From: Paracoccus aminovorans | Lineage (GTDB): Bacteria; Pseudomonadota; Alphaproteobacteria; Rhodobacterales; Rhodobacteraceae | Assembly (NCBI RefSeq): GCF_001546115.1 | Contig: NZ_KQ955209.1 | Location: 1-64,000 of the forward strand | Direction of reading: 5' to 3' | DNA length: 64,000 nt | Shown here: piece after piece, positions 35,595-44,020 of the stretch | Layout of the letters: every line of letters begins with the position of its first letter | How positions within the stretch are numbered: position 1 is the stretch's first letter | The notes under the pieces: model-generated | What the model saw: only the letters and a program-made list of their open reading frames with translations | Told to the model about the DNA's origin: nothing | Databases searched by the model: none | Program-made: the position numbers and the translations under genes

Positions 35595-36338
35595 ATGGTA
35601 CGCAAGACCGGAACGAATTTCGCCGATGTGCTGCAGGGGACCAACCTGGCCGATTGGCTGTCAGGACTGAACGGCAATGACCGGGTCTACGGGTTTGGCG
35701 GCCAGGACAGCCTGTATGGCGGCGGCGGCAACGACAGCCTTTGGGGCGGCGACGGCAATGATTCCATCGCCGGCGGCGACGGCCATGACGACCTGTTCGG
35801 CGGCAACGGCTTCGATTCGCTGTGGGGTGGCGTCGGCAATGACGAGTTGGAAGGCGGGCACGGCAATGATTCGCTCTGGGGCGGTGTCGGCAATGACGAG
35901 CTGGACGGCGGCCACGGCGCGGATCGGCTGTTCGGCGGCCTCGGCAATGACGATCTCGAGGGCGGCCATGGCAATGACACGCTGCATGGCGAGGCCGGCA
36001 ATGACGAGATGGACGGCGATGCCGGCAACGACATCCTCTATGGCGGCGCCGGCCGGGACACGCTGGACGGCGGGCGCGGCAATGACGTGCTGTGGGGCGG
36101 CGCCGAAGCCGATGTCTTCGAATTCGAACGCGGCCAAGGCGCCGATGTGATCGGCGACTTCCAGAACGGCGTCGACCGGCTCGACTTCGACGATTTCAGC
36201 CGCGCCCAGGTGCAACAGGTCATCAATGGCGCCCGCCAGGTCGGCGACGATCTGGTGCTCCGGCTGTCGGCCGATACCACGGTCACGATCCGCGACATGG
36301 ACCGGGCGCAGCTCGACATGGGCGACTTCACGTTCTGA
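35595..36338 (+). CDS. Small RTX calcium-binding protein
   Basis: 247 residues with no signal peptide. From about residue 35 to 180 the protein is a run of GGxGxDx(L/I)x nonapeptides (for example GGGGNDSLWGGDGNDSI and GGAGRDTLDGGRGNDVL), which bind calcium and fold as a beta-roll outside the cell. The end FEFERGQGADVIGDFQNGVD and the hydrophobic C-terminus DMGDFTF fit a type I secretion signal. Its N-terminal 30 residues also resemble a repeat, so there is no separate effector domain. I chose the second of two close ATGs because AGGA is eight bases ahead of it. No type I secretion genes are in the window. Confidence 0.85.
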   Translation: MVRKTGTNFADVLQGTNLADWLSGLNGNDRVYGFGGQDSLYGGGGNDSLWGGDGNDSIAGGDGHDDLFGGNGFDSLWGGVGNDELEGGHGNDSLWGGVGNDELDGGHGADRLFGGLGNDDLEGGHGNDTLHGEAGNDEMDGDAGNDILYGGAGRDTLDGGRGNDVLWGGAEADVFEFERGQGADVIGDFQNGVDRLDFDDFSRAQVQQVINGARQVGDDLVLRLSADTTVTIRDMDRAQLDMGDFTF

Positions 36339-36432
36339 TCCCCTGCCCCGCCGCGCCTTCATGGCGCGCGGGGCTTGTCAAGCGGCCTTGCCGGGTCGAT
36401 AAGCCGGGTTTTTCAGCCGCCGGAGTCGCCGC

Positions 36433-37467
36433 TTGTCCACCCGCCCCCTCACCTCGGTTTCCGGCATGGTCGATGCCGGGCTGGTCGATGCGGCCGAGGC
36501 CGGGGTGCTGGAGCAGGTCGCGGCCGGCTTTCGCATCCGCGTGACGCCGGCCATGCGCCAGGCTGCGGCCGCCCCCGGGGTGGCCGCGCAATTCGTGCCC
36601 GATGCCCGCGAATTGCTGGTGCGCCCCGAGGAGCTGGTCGACCCGATCGGCGATGCGGCGCATAGCCCCGCCCCCGGCCTGACGCATCGCTATCCCGACC
36701 GCGTCATCCTGCACATCACCAAGACCTGCGAGGTCTATTGCCGCTTCTGCTTCCGCCGCGAGGTGGTGGGCGAGGACGGCAGCCTGCCCGAATCCGACCT
36801 GGCCGCGGCGCTGGATTACATCGCGGCGGTGCCGGCGATCCGCGAGGTCGTCCTGACCGGCGGCGATCCGATGGTGCTGTCGGCGCGGCGCATCGCGGCG
36901 CTGCTGGCGCGGCTGGACGCGATCCCGCATCTCGACCTGGTGCGCTTTCATACCCGGGTGCCCGTGGTGGCGCCGCATCGCATCGACGACGCCATGCTGG
37001 CGGCGCTGCGTCCCGGGCGGCTGGCGGTCTGGGTGGTGATCCACACCAACCATGCGGCGGAACTGACCGACGCGGCGCGGGCCGCCCTGGCGCGGCTGGC
37101 CGATGCCGGGCTGCCGCTGCTGTCGCAGACGGTGCTGTTGCGCGGGGTGAACGCCGATCCCGCGGTGCTGGAGGAACTGTTCCGGGCGCTGCTGCGGAAC
37201 CGGGTCAAGCCCTATTACCTGCATCACTGCGACCTGGCGCGCGGCACCGGGCATTTCCGCACCAGCATCGCCGAGGGGCTGGCGATCATGGCGAGCATGC
37301 GCGGCCGGATCTCGGGCACGGCGCTGCCGCGCTATGTGCTGGACCTGCCGGGCGGCCATGGCAAGGTCGGGCTGGAATCGGGCGATGCGGTGGCCGAGGG
37401 CGGCGGCCGCTGGCGCATCCGCGACTGGCGCGGAAACTGGCACGATTATCGCGATCCGCAGGGTTGA
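36433..37467 (+). CDS. epmB: EF-P beta-lysylation protein EpmB (KamA-family radical SAM)
   Basis: 344 residues. Radical SAM cluster CEVYCRFC (Cys99, Cys103, Cys106), the KamA signature VVLTGGDPMVLSARRIAALL, RFHTRVPVVAPHRID, PYYLHHCDLARGTGHFRT. It converts lysine to (R)-beta-lysine, which EpmA attaches to EF-P. Length is that of EpmB, shorter than clostridial lysine 2,3-aminomutase (no C-terminal dimerisation region), and epmA and efp are nearby, so the EpmB name is preferred. The start is TTG at 36433 with GGAG seven bases upstream; an ATG at 36466 lacks such a site. Confidence 0.88.
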   Translation: MSTRPLTSVSGMVDAGLVDAAEAGVLEQVAAGFRIRVTPAMRQAAAAPGVAAQFVPDARELLVRPEELVDPIGDAAHSPAPGLTHRYPDRVILHITKTCEVYCRFCFRREVVGEDGSLPESDLAAALDYIAAVPAIREVVLTGGDPMVLSARRIAALLARLDAIPHLDLVRFHTRVPVVAPHRIDDAMLAALRPGRLAVWVVIHTNHAAELTDAARAALARLADAGLPLLSQTVLLRGVNADPAVLEELFRALLRNRVKPYYLHHCDLARGTGHFRTSIAEGLAIMASMRGRISGTALPRYVLDLPGGHGKVGLESGDAVAEGGGRWRIRDWRGNWHDYRDPQG

Positions 37468-37470
37468 GGA

Positions 37471-37523
37471 CCGGGGGCGCTTCGCCCCCCGGACCCCCCG
37501 AGGGTATTTGGCAAACAAAGAAG
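37471..37523 (+). repeat. GC hairpin plus recurring TATTTGG motif, copy 2
   Basis: GGGGGCG-CTT-CGCCCCC (37473-37489) forms a perfect 7-bp stem just after the epmB stop, followed by AGGGTATTTGGCAAACAAAG (37501-37520). The hairpin may terminate transcription; the pair of elements is repeated near iolC in opposite orientation. Confidence 0.6.
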
Positions 37524-37560
37524 CCTGGCGCGGAGCGTTCGGCCCCGCCCCGGGGCAGGG

Positions 37561-38397
37561 TCAAGCCGTGGCGGCGCGCAGCGCCTGGCGGCGGGCGACG
37601 CGCTGGCGGATCGCCTCGATATCGGCGACCGGGGTCGCGGCGAAAAGCTCGCGGGTATAGGGGTGCGAGGGCGCGGCGAAGACCGCCTCGCGCGTGCCCT
37701 GCTCGACCGCCTCGCCCTTGTGCATGACCAGAACGTCGTCGGCGATGTAGCGCACCACCGACAGGTCATGGCTGATGAAGACATAGGCCAGGTCGAATTC
37801 GTCCTGAAGATCGGCCAGCAGGTTCAGCACCTGCGCCTGCACCGACAGGTCCAGCGCCGAGACCGGCTCGTCCAGCACCAAGAGCGTCGGGTTCAGCATC
37901 AGGGCCCGCGCGATGGCGATGCGCTGGCGCTGCCCGCCCGAGAACATATGCGGATAGCGGTTGAAATGCTCGGCCGGCAGCCCGACCTTGACCAGCATTT
38001 CCTCGGCCCGGCGGCGGCGCTCGGCGGCGGGGGTGTCGGTGTTCAGCAGCAGCGGCTCCATCAGCACGTCGCCGATCTTCTGGCGCGGGTTCAGCGAGCC
38101 ATAGGGGTTCTGGAACACCATCTGCACCTTGGAGCGCATCTCGCGCGTCAGGCCCTTGGTGATGTCGACCGGCTTGCCCTCGATCTTGAGCTCGCCCTCG
38201 GTCGCGGGGTCGATCAGCGCGACGATGCGCGCCAGCGTCGACTTGCCCGAGCCGGATTCGCCGACGATGGCCAGGGTCTTGCCGCGATCGACCGAGAAGC
38301 TGATGCCCTTGACCGCGCGCACCTCGCGGGCCCGGCGGGTCAACGAGCCGGGGACGTGATAGTCGCGGATGATGTTCTTGCCCTGCACCACGCTCAT
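37561..38397 (-). CDS. dppF: Dipeptide ABC transporter ATP-binding protein DppF
   Basis: 278-residue cytoplasmic ATPase. Walker [16 protein letters not shown]-loop FQNPYGSLNPRQ, signature MFSGGQRQRIAIARAL, Walker B LLVLDEPVSALDLS, H-loop VFISHDLSVV. The C-terminal HPYTRELFAATP belongs to the oligopeptide-type extension. The ATG overlaps the dppD stop. Last gene of dppABCDF; pairs with DppD to energise the DppBC channel. Confidence 0.92.
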   Translation of the reverse strand: MSVVQGKNIIRDYHVPGSLTRRAREVRAVKGISFSVDRGKTLAIVGESGSGKSTLARIVALIDPATEGELKIEGKPVDITKGLTREMRSKVQMVFQNPYGSLNPRQKIGDVLMEPLLLNTDTPAAERRRRAEEMLVKVGLPAEHFNRYPHMFSGGQRQRIAIARALMLNPTLLVLDEPVSALDLSVQAQVLNLLADLQDEFDLAYVFISHDLSVVRYIADDVLVMHKGEAVEQGTREAVFAAPSHPYTRELFAATPVADIEAIRQRVARRQALRAATA

Positions 38398-39230
38398 TTC
38401 GCGGCCTCCTCGAGGAACGAGCCCACGGTGGGCAGGCGGTCGCCGGTGGCGTTTTCCGGCAGGGCCGAGAGCAGCGCCCGGGTATAGGGGTGTTTCGGCG
38501 CCTCGAACAGCGACAGCACGTCGGCCTCTTCCATCTTCCTGCCCTTGTATTGCACCTGCACCCGGTCGGCGGTTTCCGCGACCACGCCCATGTCATGGGT
38601 GATCAGGATCAGCGCCATGCCGGTCTTTTCCTGGAGATCCATCAGCAGGTCCAGGATCTGCTTCTGGATGGTCACGTCCAGCGCCGTCGTCGGCTCGTCG
38701 GCGATCAACAGGCGCGGGTTGGTGGCGATGGCCATGGCGATCATCACCCGCTGGCATTGGCCCCCGGACATCTGGTGCGGATAGGATTTCAGCTTTTCCT
38801 CGGGGTCGGGAATGCCAACCTGGCGGAACAGGTCCAGCGCGCGGGCGCGGGCGGCGCGTTTCGACATGCCGGCGTTGAAGCGCAGCACCTCCTCGATCTG
38901 GTAGCCGGTGGTGAAGCTGGGGTTCAGCGAGGCGATGGGTTCCTGGAAGATCATGGTGATCTCGCGCCCGATGACGCGGCGGCGCTGGCGCGGGGTCATC
39001 TTGAGCAGGTCCTTGCCGTCGAAGCTCATCTCGTCGGCAGTCACCATGGCGGTATCGGGCAAGAGCCCCATCGCCGCCAGCATCGAGACCGACTTGCCCG
39101 AGCCGGACTCGCCCACGATGGCCAGCACCTCTCCCTTGTCCACGGTCACGTCGATGCCGTCCACGGCGGTGAAGCTGCCGGTCGAGGTGGCGAAGCGCAC
39201 GGTCAGGTTGCGGATTGTCAGCAAGGCCAT
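38394..39230 (-). CDS. dppD: Dipeptide ABC transporter ATP-binding protein DppD
   Basis: 278 residues: Walker [39 protein letters not shown], signature [16 protein letters not shown] (with Cys in place of the usual Arg/Gln after GGQ), Walker [28 protein letters not shown]. The extension contains [12 protein letters not shown], though the iron-sulphur cysteines of some DppD proteins are not seen. Three bases separate it from dppC. Confidence 0.92.
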   Translation of the reverse strand: MALLTIRNLTVRFATSTGSFTAVDGIDVTVDKGEVLAIVGESGSGKSVSMLAAMGLLPDTAMVTADEMSFDGKDLLKMTPRQRRRVIGREITMIFQEPIASLNPSFTTGYQIEEVLRFNAGMSKRAARARALDLFRQVGIPDPEEKLKSYPHQMSGGQCQRVMIAMAIATNPRLLIADEPTTALDVTIQKQILDLLMDLQEKTGMALILITHDMGVVAETADRVQVQYKGRKMEEADVLSLFEAPKHPYTRALLSALPENATGDRLPTVGSFLEEAAK

Positions 39231-39233
39231 GGC

Positions 39234-40136
39234 TCAGCTCCGCTTCAGTTTCGGGTCGAGCGCGTCGCGCAGACCGTCGCCCATCAGGTTGATCGCCAGC
39301 ACCGAAATGAGGATGGCGAGGCCGGGGAAGGTGACGACCCACCAGGCGCGCAGGATGAACTCGCGCGCCTCGGCCAGCATGGTGCCCCATTCCGAGGCCG
39401 GCGGCTGCGCGCCCATGCCGAGGAAACCCAGCGCCGCGCTGTCGAGCACCGCCGAGCTGAACGAAAGCGTCGCCTGCACGATCAGCGGCGCCAGGCAGTT
39501 CGGCAGGATGGTCTTGAACATCAGCCGCAGGTTCGAGGCCCCGGCCACCTTGGCGGCGGCGACATATTCGCGCGCCTTCTCGCCCATCACCGCGGCGCGG
39601 GTCAGGCGGGCGAAATGCGGCTGGTAGACGATGGCGATGGCGATCATCGCATTGGTCAGGCCCGGGCCCAGGATGGCGACCAGCACCAGCGCCAGAAGCA
39701 GCGAGGGGAAGGCCAGCACCACGTCCATGACCCGCATGATGACGCTGTCGACCCAGCCGCCGTAGAAGCCGGCGATCAGCCCGATGATGATGCCGCCGGT
39801 CAGGGCGATGGCGACGACGACGATGCCGATGAACAGCGAATATTGCGCGCCGTAGATCAGCCGCGACAGCATGTCCCGGCCGACGGCGTCGGTGCCCAGC
39901 AGGAAACCGGCCCGGCCGCCGTCCTGCCAGATCGGCGGCACCAGCAGCGCGTCGCGGTATTGCTGCGTCGGATCGTGCGGCGCCAGCAGCGGCGCTAGGA
40001 ACGCGGTCAGCACCAAGAGCACGAAGACCGCGAGCCCGATCACCGCGCCCCGGTTCTGGCTGAAATAGAACCAGAATTCCTTGATCTGCCGGCGCCGGAT
40101 GGCCGCATCCGAGAGTTTCACGGTGGTATCGGTCAT
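39234..40136 (-). CDS. dppC: Dipeptide ABC transporter permease DppC
   Basis: 300 residues, six TM helices with an N-terminal OppC_N segment (FWFYFSQNRGAVIGLAVFVL) and the permease EAA loop EYVAAAKVAGASNLRLMFKT. FLLGTDAVGRDMLSRLIYGA is the DppC/OppC signature. The correct start is the ATG at 40136 that overlaps the dppB stop; the longer open frame upstream runs through dppB out of frame. Confidence 0.93.
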   Translation of the reverse strand: MTDTTVKLSDAAIRRRQIKEFWFYFSQNRGAVIGLAVFVLLVLTAFLAPLLAPHDPTQQYRDALLVPPIWQDGGRAGFLLGTDAVGRDMLSRLIYGAQYSLFIGIVVVAIALTGGIIIGLIAGFYGGWVDSVIMRVMDVVLAFPSLLLALVLVAILGPGLTNAMIAIAIVYQPHFARLTRAAVMGEKAREYVAAAKVAGASNLRLMFKTILPNCLAPLIVQATLSFSSAVLDSAALGFLGMGAQPPASEWGTMLAEAREFILRAWWVVTFPGLAILISVLAINLMGDGLRDALDPKLKRS

Positions 40137-41140
40137 TTGTGCCGGATCCTCGGGTTGATGAGACCATAGGTCAGGTCGACGATCAGGTTCACGATCATCA
40201 CGATGGCGGCGATCAGCAAGAGGCCGGATTGCACGACCGGATAGTCGCGGCGCGAGATCGAGTCGATCATCCACTTGCCGATGCCGGGCCAGGAAAAGAT
40301 CGTCTCGGTCAGGATGGCGCCGGCCAGCAGCACGCCGATCTGCAAGCCGATGGTGGTGATGACCGGGATCATCGCATTGCGCAGCGCATGCACGCCGATG
40401 ACGCGGCGGGGCGACAGGCCCTTGGCGCGGGCGGTGCGGACGTAATCCTCGCCCATCACCTCCAGCATGGCGGAACGGGTCTGGCGCGCGATCACCGCCA
40501 GCGGGATCGTCGCCAGCACCACCGAGGGCAGGATCAGGTGGCTCAGCGCCGATCTGAACGCGCCCGCCTGCCCCGAGATCAGGCTGTCGATCAGCATGAA
40601 GCCGGTCACCGGCGGGAAGAAATACATCAGGCTGATGCGGCCCGAGACCGGGGTCCATTGCAGGATGCCGGAAAACAGGATGATGAGCAGCAGCCCCCAC
40701 CAGAAGATCGGCATGGAAAACCCGACCAGCGCCCCGGTCATCGAGATCTGGTCGAACCAGCTGCCGCGCTTGATCGCGGCGATGACGCCGACCGGCACGC
40801 CGATCACGGTGGCGATGATGATGGCGACCAGGCCCAGTTCGACCGTGGCCGGGAACAGGGTCAGGAATTCGGCCAGCACCGGCTTTTTCGTCACCAGCGA
40901 ATTGCCGAGGTCGCCCTGCAGCAGATTGCCGAGGTAATGCAGATATTGCTGCCAGATCGGCTTGTCATAGCCGAGCTGCGCCGCGATCTGGGCGTAGCGC
41001 TCGGCCGAGACGCCGCGCTCGCCGGCCATCAGCAGCACGGGATCGCCGGGCAGCAGGCGGATGAACCCGAAAGCCACCAGCGTGATCCCGAGCATGGTCG
41101 GGATCAGGTAAAGCAGTTTGGTGAGGATGAATCTCAGCAT
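40133..41140 (-). CDS. dppB: Dipeptide ABC transporter permease DppB
   Basis: 335 residues, six TM helices: MLRFILTKLLYLIPTMLGIT, LPGDPVLLMAGERG in the first periplasmic loop, and the EAA loop DYVRTARAKGLSPRRVIGVH. Size matches DppB (about 339). Start taken at 41140 where the family N-terminus begins; AGGG lies four bases before it. A strong hairpin separates it from dppA. Confidence 0.93.
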   Translation of the reverse strand: MLRFILTKLLYLIPTMLGITLVAFGFIRLLPGDPVLLMAGERGVSAERYAQIAAQLGYDKPIWQQYLHYLGNLLQGDLGNSLVTKKPVLAEFLTLFPATVELGLVAIIIATVIGVPVGVIAAIKRGSWFDQISMTGALVGFSMPIFWWGLLLIILFSGILQWTPVSGRISLMYFFPPVTGFMLIDSLISGQAGAFRSALSHLILPSVVLATIPLAVIARQTRSAMLEVMGEDYVRTARAKGLSPRRVIGVHALRNAMIPVITTIGLQIGVLLAGAILTETIFSWPGIGKWMIDSISRRDYPVVQSGLLLIAAIVMIVNLIVDLTYGLINPRIRHK

Positions 41141-41158
41141 CGAACCCTGATCCAAAAG

Positions 41159-41187
41159 GGCCGTGCGGGGCATGTCCCCGCACGGCC
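41159..41187 (-). terminator. Attenuator-like terminator between dppA and dppB
   Basis: GGCCGTGCGGGG (41159-41170) and CCCCGCACGGCC (41176-41187) form a perfect 12-bp stem; on the transcribed minus strand it is followed by CTTTTGG. Such a partial terminator after a binding-protein gene keeps the receptor more abundant than the channel. Confidence 0.75.
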
Positions 41188-41207
41188 GCTGTCATGATCG
41201 CCGAAGA

Positions 41208-42812
41208 TTATTCGGTCAGATCGACGTTTTCGAAAGTGTAATCGCCCAGCGGCGATTGCACGAAGCCGGTGACTTCCTTGCGCATCGGCACATATTGCGT
41301 CGAATGCGCCAGCGTGGCCCAGGGCTCGTCCTTCTTGAAGATGACCTGCGCCTCTTCATAGAGCTTGACCCGCTCGTCGTGGTCGCTGGTGGCCTTGGCC
41401 TTGGCGATCACGTCCGAGAACTCCTGGTTGCACCAGAAGGCGCGGTTGGCGCCGCCGTCCTGGGCCGCGGCGCAGCTCAGCAGCACCGACAGGAAGTTGT
41501 CCGGGTCGCCGTTGTCGCCGGTCCAGCCCAGGATCACCGCGCCCTTGCGGCCGGGCTCCATCGACTTCTTCAGGTATTCGCCCCATTCGTAGCTGACGAT
41601 GTCGACCTTGACGCCGACCTTGGCGAAATCGCTCTGGATCAGCTCGGCGGCGCGGCGGGCGTTGGGCATGTAGGGGCGCTGCACCGGCATGGCCCAGACT
41701 TCCATCGACAGATCCTTGACGCCGGCGGCCTCCAGCGCGGCCTTGGCGGCTTCGGGGTCGTATTTGTCGGCCTCGATGGCGTCGTTATAGCCCCACATGG
41801 TCGGCGGGATCGGGTTCTTGGCGATTTCCGCGTCGCCCTGATAGACCGCGTCGACCAGCGCCTTCTTGTCGATGGCCATGTTCAGCGCCTTGCGCACCTC
41901 GGGCTTGTCGAAGGGTGCGACGGTGGTGTTATAGGCCAGATAGCCGACATTCAGCCCGGCCTGCTCGTCCAGCTTCAGGTTCGGATCGGCCTTGATGTCG
42001 GCGATGTCGGCGGGCGAGGGATAGGGCATCAGGTGGCATTCGCCGGCCTTCAGCTTCTGCAGCCGCACCGAGGCGTCGGGGGTGATGGCAAAGACCAGGT
42101 CGTCGATCTTGGGCGCCTCGCCCCAGTAATCGGCGTTCTTCTGGTAACGGATCACCGCGTCCTTCTGATAGGCCACGAACTTGAACGGGCCGGTGCCGAT
42201 CGGGGCGTTGTTCAGGTCCTCGCGCGTGCCGGCTTTTTCCAGCGTGTCGGCATATTCCTTGCTGACGATCGAGACGAAGGGCATGGCGACGTTGGCCAGG
42301 AACGGCGCCTCGGGGTGGTTCAGGGTGAACTTGACGGTGTTGTCGTCGACCTTCTCGATGGACTTGATCAGCTTGTCCATCTCCATCGAGGAATAATATT
42401 CGTAGGTGATGCCCGAGATGTATTCGTGCCAGGGATTGTCGGCGCTGGCCTGGCGCTCGAAGGTGAAGATCACGTCATCGGCGTTGAAGTCGCGCGAGGG
42501 GGTGAACTTGTCGTTCGAGTGGAACTTGACGCCCTTGCGCAAGTGGAAGGTATAGGTCAGCCCGTCCTCGCTGACATCCCAGCTTTCGGCCAGCGCCGGC
42601 TCGATTTCCGTGGTGCCGGGCTTGAACTGCACCAGGCGGTTGTAGACCGCGTGACCCGAGGCGTCGAAGGTCGTGCCCGCGGTATAGGGGGCGGGGTCGA
42701 AGCCTTCGGGCGAACCCTCGGAGCAATAGACGAAGGTCTTGGCGCTCAAGGGCGTCGCCGCGACCAGCGCCAGCGCGGATGCAGCGAGGAAACGGGTGGA
42801 GAAGAACGACAT
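41208..42812 (-). CDS. dppA: Dipeptide-binding periplasmic protein DppA
   Basis: 534-residue family 5 solute-binding protein. Signal peptide MSFFSTRFLAASALALVAAT, cleaved after LSA; mature start KTFVYCSEGSPEGFDPAPYT is typical of DppA. Further marks are AESWDVSEDGLTYTFHLRKG, NAPIGTGPFKFVAYQKD, NVGYLAYNTTVAPFDKPEVR. Start at the ATG preceded by GGGAGG. The natural ligand could be dipeptides or haem/ALA as in some homologues. Confidence 0.93.
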   Translation of the reverse strand: MSFFSTRFLAASALALVAATPLSAKTFVYCSEGSPEGFDPAPYTAGTTFDASGHAVYNRLVQFKPGTTEIEPALAESWDVSEDGLTYTFHLRKGVKFHSNDKFTPSRDFNADDVIFTFERQASADNPWHEYISGITYEYYSSMEMDKLIKSIEKVDDNTVKFTLNHPEAPFLANVAMPFVSIVSKEYADTLEKAGTREDLNNAPIGTGPFKFVAYQKDAVIRYQKNADYWGEAPKIDDLVFAITPDASVRLQKLKAGECHLMPYPSPADIADIKADPNLKLDEQAGLNVGYLAYNTTVAPFDKPEVRKALNMAIDKKALVDAVYQGDAEIAKNPIPPTMWGYNDAIEADKYDPEAAKAALEAAGVKDLSMEVWAMPVQRPYMPNARRAAELIQSDFAKVGVKVDIVSYEWGEYLKKSMEPGRKGAVILGWTGDNGDPDNFLSVLLSCAAAQDGGANRAFWCNQEFSDVIAKAKATSDHDERVKLYEEAQVIFKKDEPWATLAHSTQYVPMRKEVTGFVQSPLGDYTFENVDLTE

Positions 42813-43022
42813 ATTGCCTCCCATGTCTGGACTTATTTTGCACTGTCCCTGATGCAAACGAATCTGCCTGACAGGTCAAGTGCTTTGCCGGGATTTATCG
42901 TCGTTCTGCTGGAATGACGCGACGAAACGCCGAAAACCGCGTCAGGATTCCGGCGTTATGCTTGCTTGGCGCCCCGACCGGAAGGCCGGCCGCGGTGCCC
43001 GAACCATGCGGATCGGCGCCCT
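42813..43022 (-). other. Spacer between iolB and dppA
   Basis: 210 bp with no gene seen. It must hold the dppA promoter and any terminator of the long iol operon, but I found no strong hairpin or clear -35/-10 pair. Confidence 0.4.
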
Positions 43023-43829
43023 TCAGGCGTTGTCGCGCTGCCAGATCCAGTCGTGGTCGGGATGATTCTCATAGCGCCACTTGCGGATCGGCCCGGCCAT
43101 GACATTGAGGTAATACATCTCGTAGCCATAGGGCACGCCGCAGGGGTGGTGGCCGCGCGGCACCAGCACCACGTCGTGATCGGCGACCGCCATGGTCTCG
43201 TCCAGGCTGCCGTCCTCGGTAAAGACGCGCTGGATGCCATAGCCCTGGGCCGGGTTCAGCCGGTGGTAATAGGTCTCCTCCAGATAGGTCATCCGGGGAA
43301 AGTCATCCTCATCATGACGATGCGGCGGATAGCTCGACCAGTTTCCAGCCGGGGTGAAGACCTCGGTCACCAGCAGGCTGTCGCAGAAATCCTCGCTTTC
43401 CATGGCGATGTTGTTGATGAAGCGGGTGTTCGCGCCCTGGCCGCGCTGGGTCAGCGCGATGCCCTCGGGGCCGATGCGACGGGCGGCATGGCCGCCCTTG
43501 CCCGGCGCGCGGCAGACCGCCAGCGTCAGTGGTGTCGTGGCCTCGGCCCGCCAGTCGCTGCCATCGGGCAGATAGAGGCAATGCGGCGGCGTCTTTTCGA
43601 AGACGTCGAGCCGCTGGCCGAGCTCGCCCCAGTCGCGGCCGGCGGCGGTGACGCGGGCGCGTCCCTCGACGATGACCAGGATCGCCTCGTCGCCCCCAAG
43701 GCTGCCCGAGGCGGACTCGCCCGGCCCGAGCCGCCACAGGTCGAAGCCGACATAGGACCAGCCGGCGTTTTCCGGGGTGACGTGATGGACCAGGCCGGTC
43801 TGGCCGTCCGGCTTGCGCAGCAGTTTCAT
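43023..43829 (-). CDS. iolB: 5-deoxy-glucuronate isomerase
   Basis: 268-residue cupin-fold enzyme that converts 5-deoxy-glucuronate to 5-dehydro-2-deoxy-gluconate in inositol breakdown. HHVTPENAGWSYVGFDLWRL at the N-terminus, the metal-site segment SSYPPHRHDEDDFPRMTYLE with two His and Asp/Glu, and VLVPRGHHPCGVPYGYEMYY near the C-terminus are diagnostic. Overlaps the DUF3329 gene by ATGA. Last gene of the iol operon. Confidence 0.94.
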   Translation of the reverse strand: MKLLRKPDGQTGLVHHVTPENAGWSYVGFDLWRLGPGESASGSLGGDEAILVIVEGRARVTAAGRDWGELGQRLDVFEKTPPHCLYLPDGSDWRAEATTPLTLAVCRAPGKGGHAARRIGPEGIALTQRGQGANTRFINNIAMESEDFCDSLLVTEVFTPAGNWSSYPPHRHDEDDFPRMTYLEETYYHRLNPAQGYGIQRVFTEDGSLDETMAVADHDVVLVPRGHHPCGVPYGYEMYYLNVMAGPIRKWRYENHPDHDWIWQRDNA

Positions 43830-44011
43830 GGCTCCTCCTTGCGGATGATGAACAGCGCCACGACCAGGTAGATCCCCGCCGCCCCGAACAGGATGGCCCA
43901 GAACACATTGCCCGAGGTCAGCTCCACCCCCGCCCAGAGAAGCGGCAGGAGCGCGCAGAGGACACGGACCCAGAGGCGGCGGAAGAACGGGTGTTGGGGA
44001 TCGACCAGCAT
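43826..44011 (-). CDS. Small two-helix membrane protein (DUF3329-like)
   Basis: 61 residues: N-terminal DPQHPFFRRLWVRV, then two hydrophobic helices (about 15-31 and 36-56) separated by SGNVF, and a short basic tail. Proteins with a PFFR start and this topology are annotated DUF3329 in Rhodobacterales; function unknown. Its tight packing between iolE (9 bp) and iolB (overlap) shows it is a real co-expressed gene. Confidence 0.7.
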   Translation of the reverse strand: MLVDPQHPFFRRLWVRVLCALLPLLWAGVELTSGNVFWAILFGAAGIYLVVALFIIRKEEP

Positions 44012-44020
44012 GGCGGCAGG

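Noticed and set aside
35687..36300. CRISPR-like or tandem DNA repeat array in the RTX gene
   Set aside because: The periodicity is that of 27-bp codons for nonapeptide repeats with variable sequence; no identical repeats with unique spacers.
35661..36362. Long antisense frame through the RTX gene with regular repeats
   Set aside because: It is the reverse-complement shadow of the GGxGxD repeats; the plus-strand protein has clear family sequence and a ribosome-binding site.
36433..37467. Lysine 2,3-aminomutase for lysine catabolism
   Set aside because: Length and absence of the long C-terminal part fit EpmB, and epmA and efp are close by.
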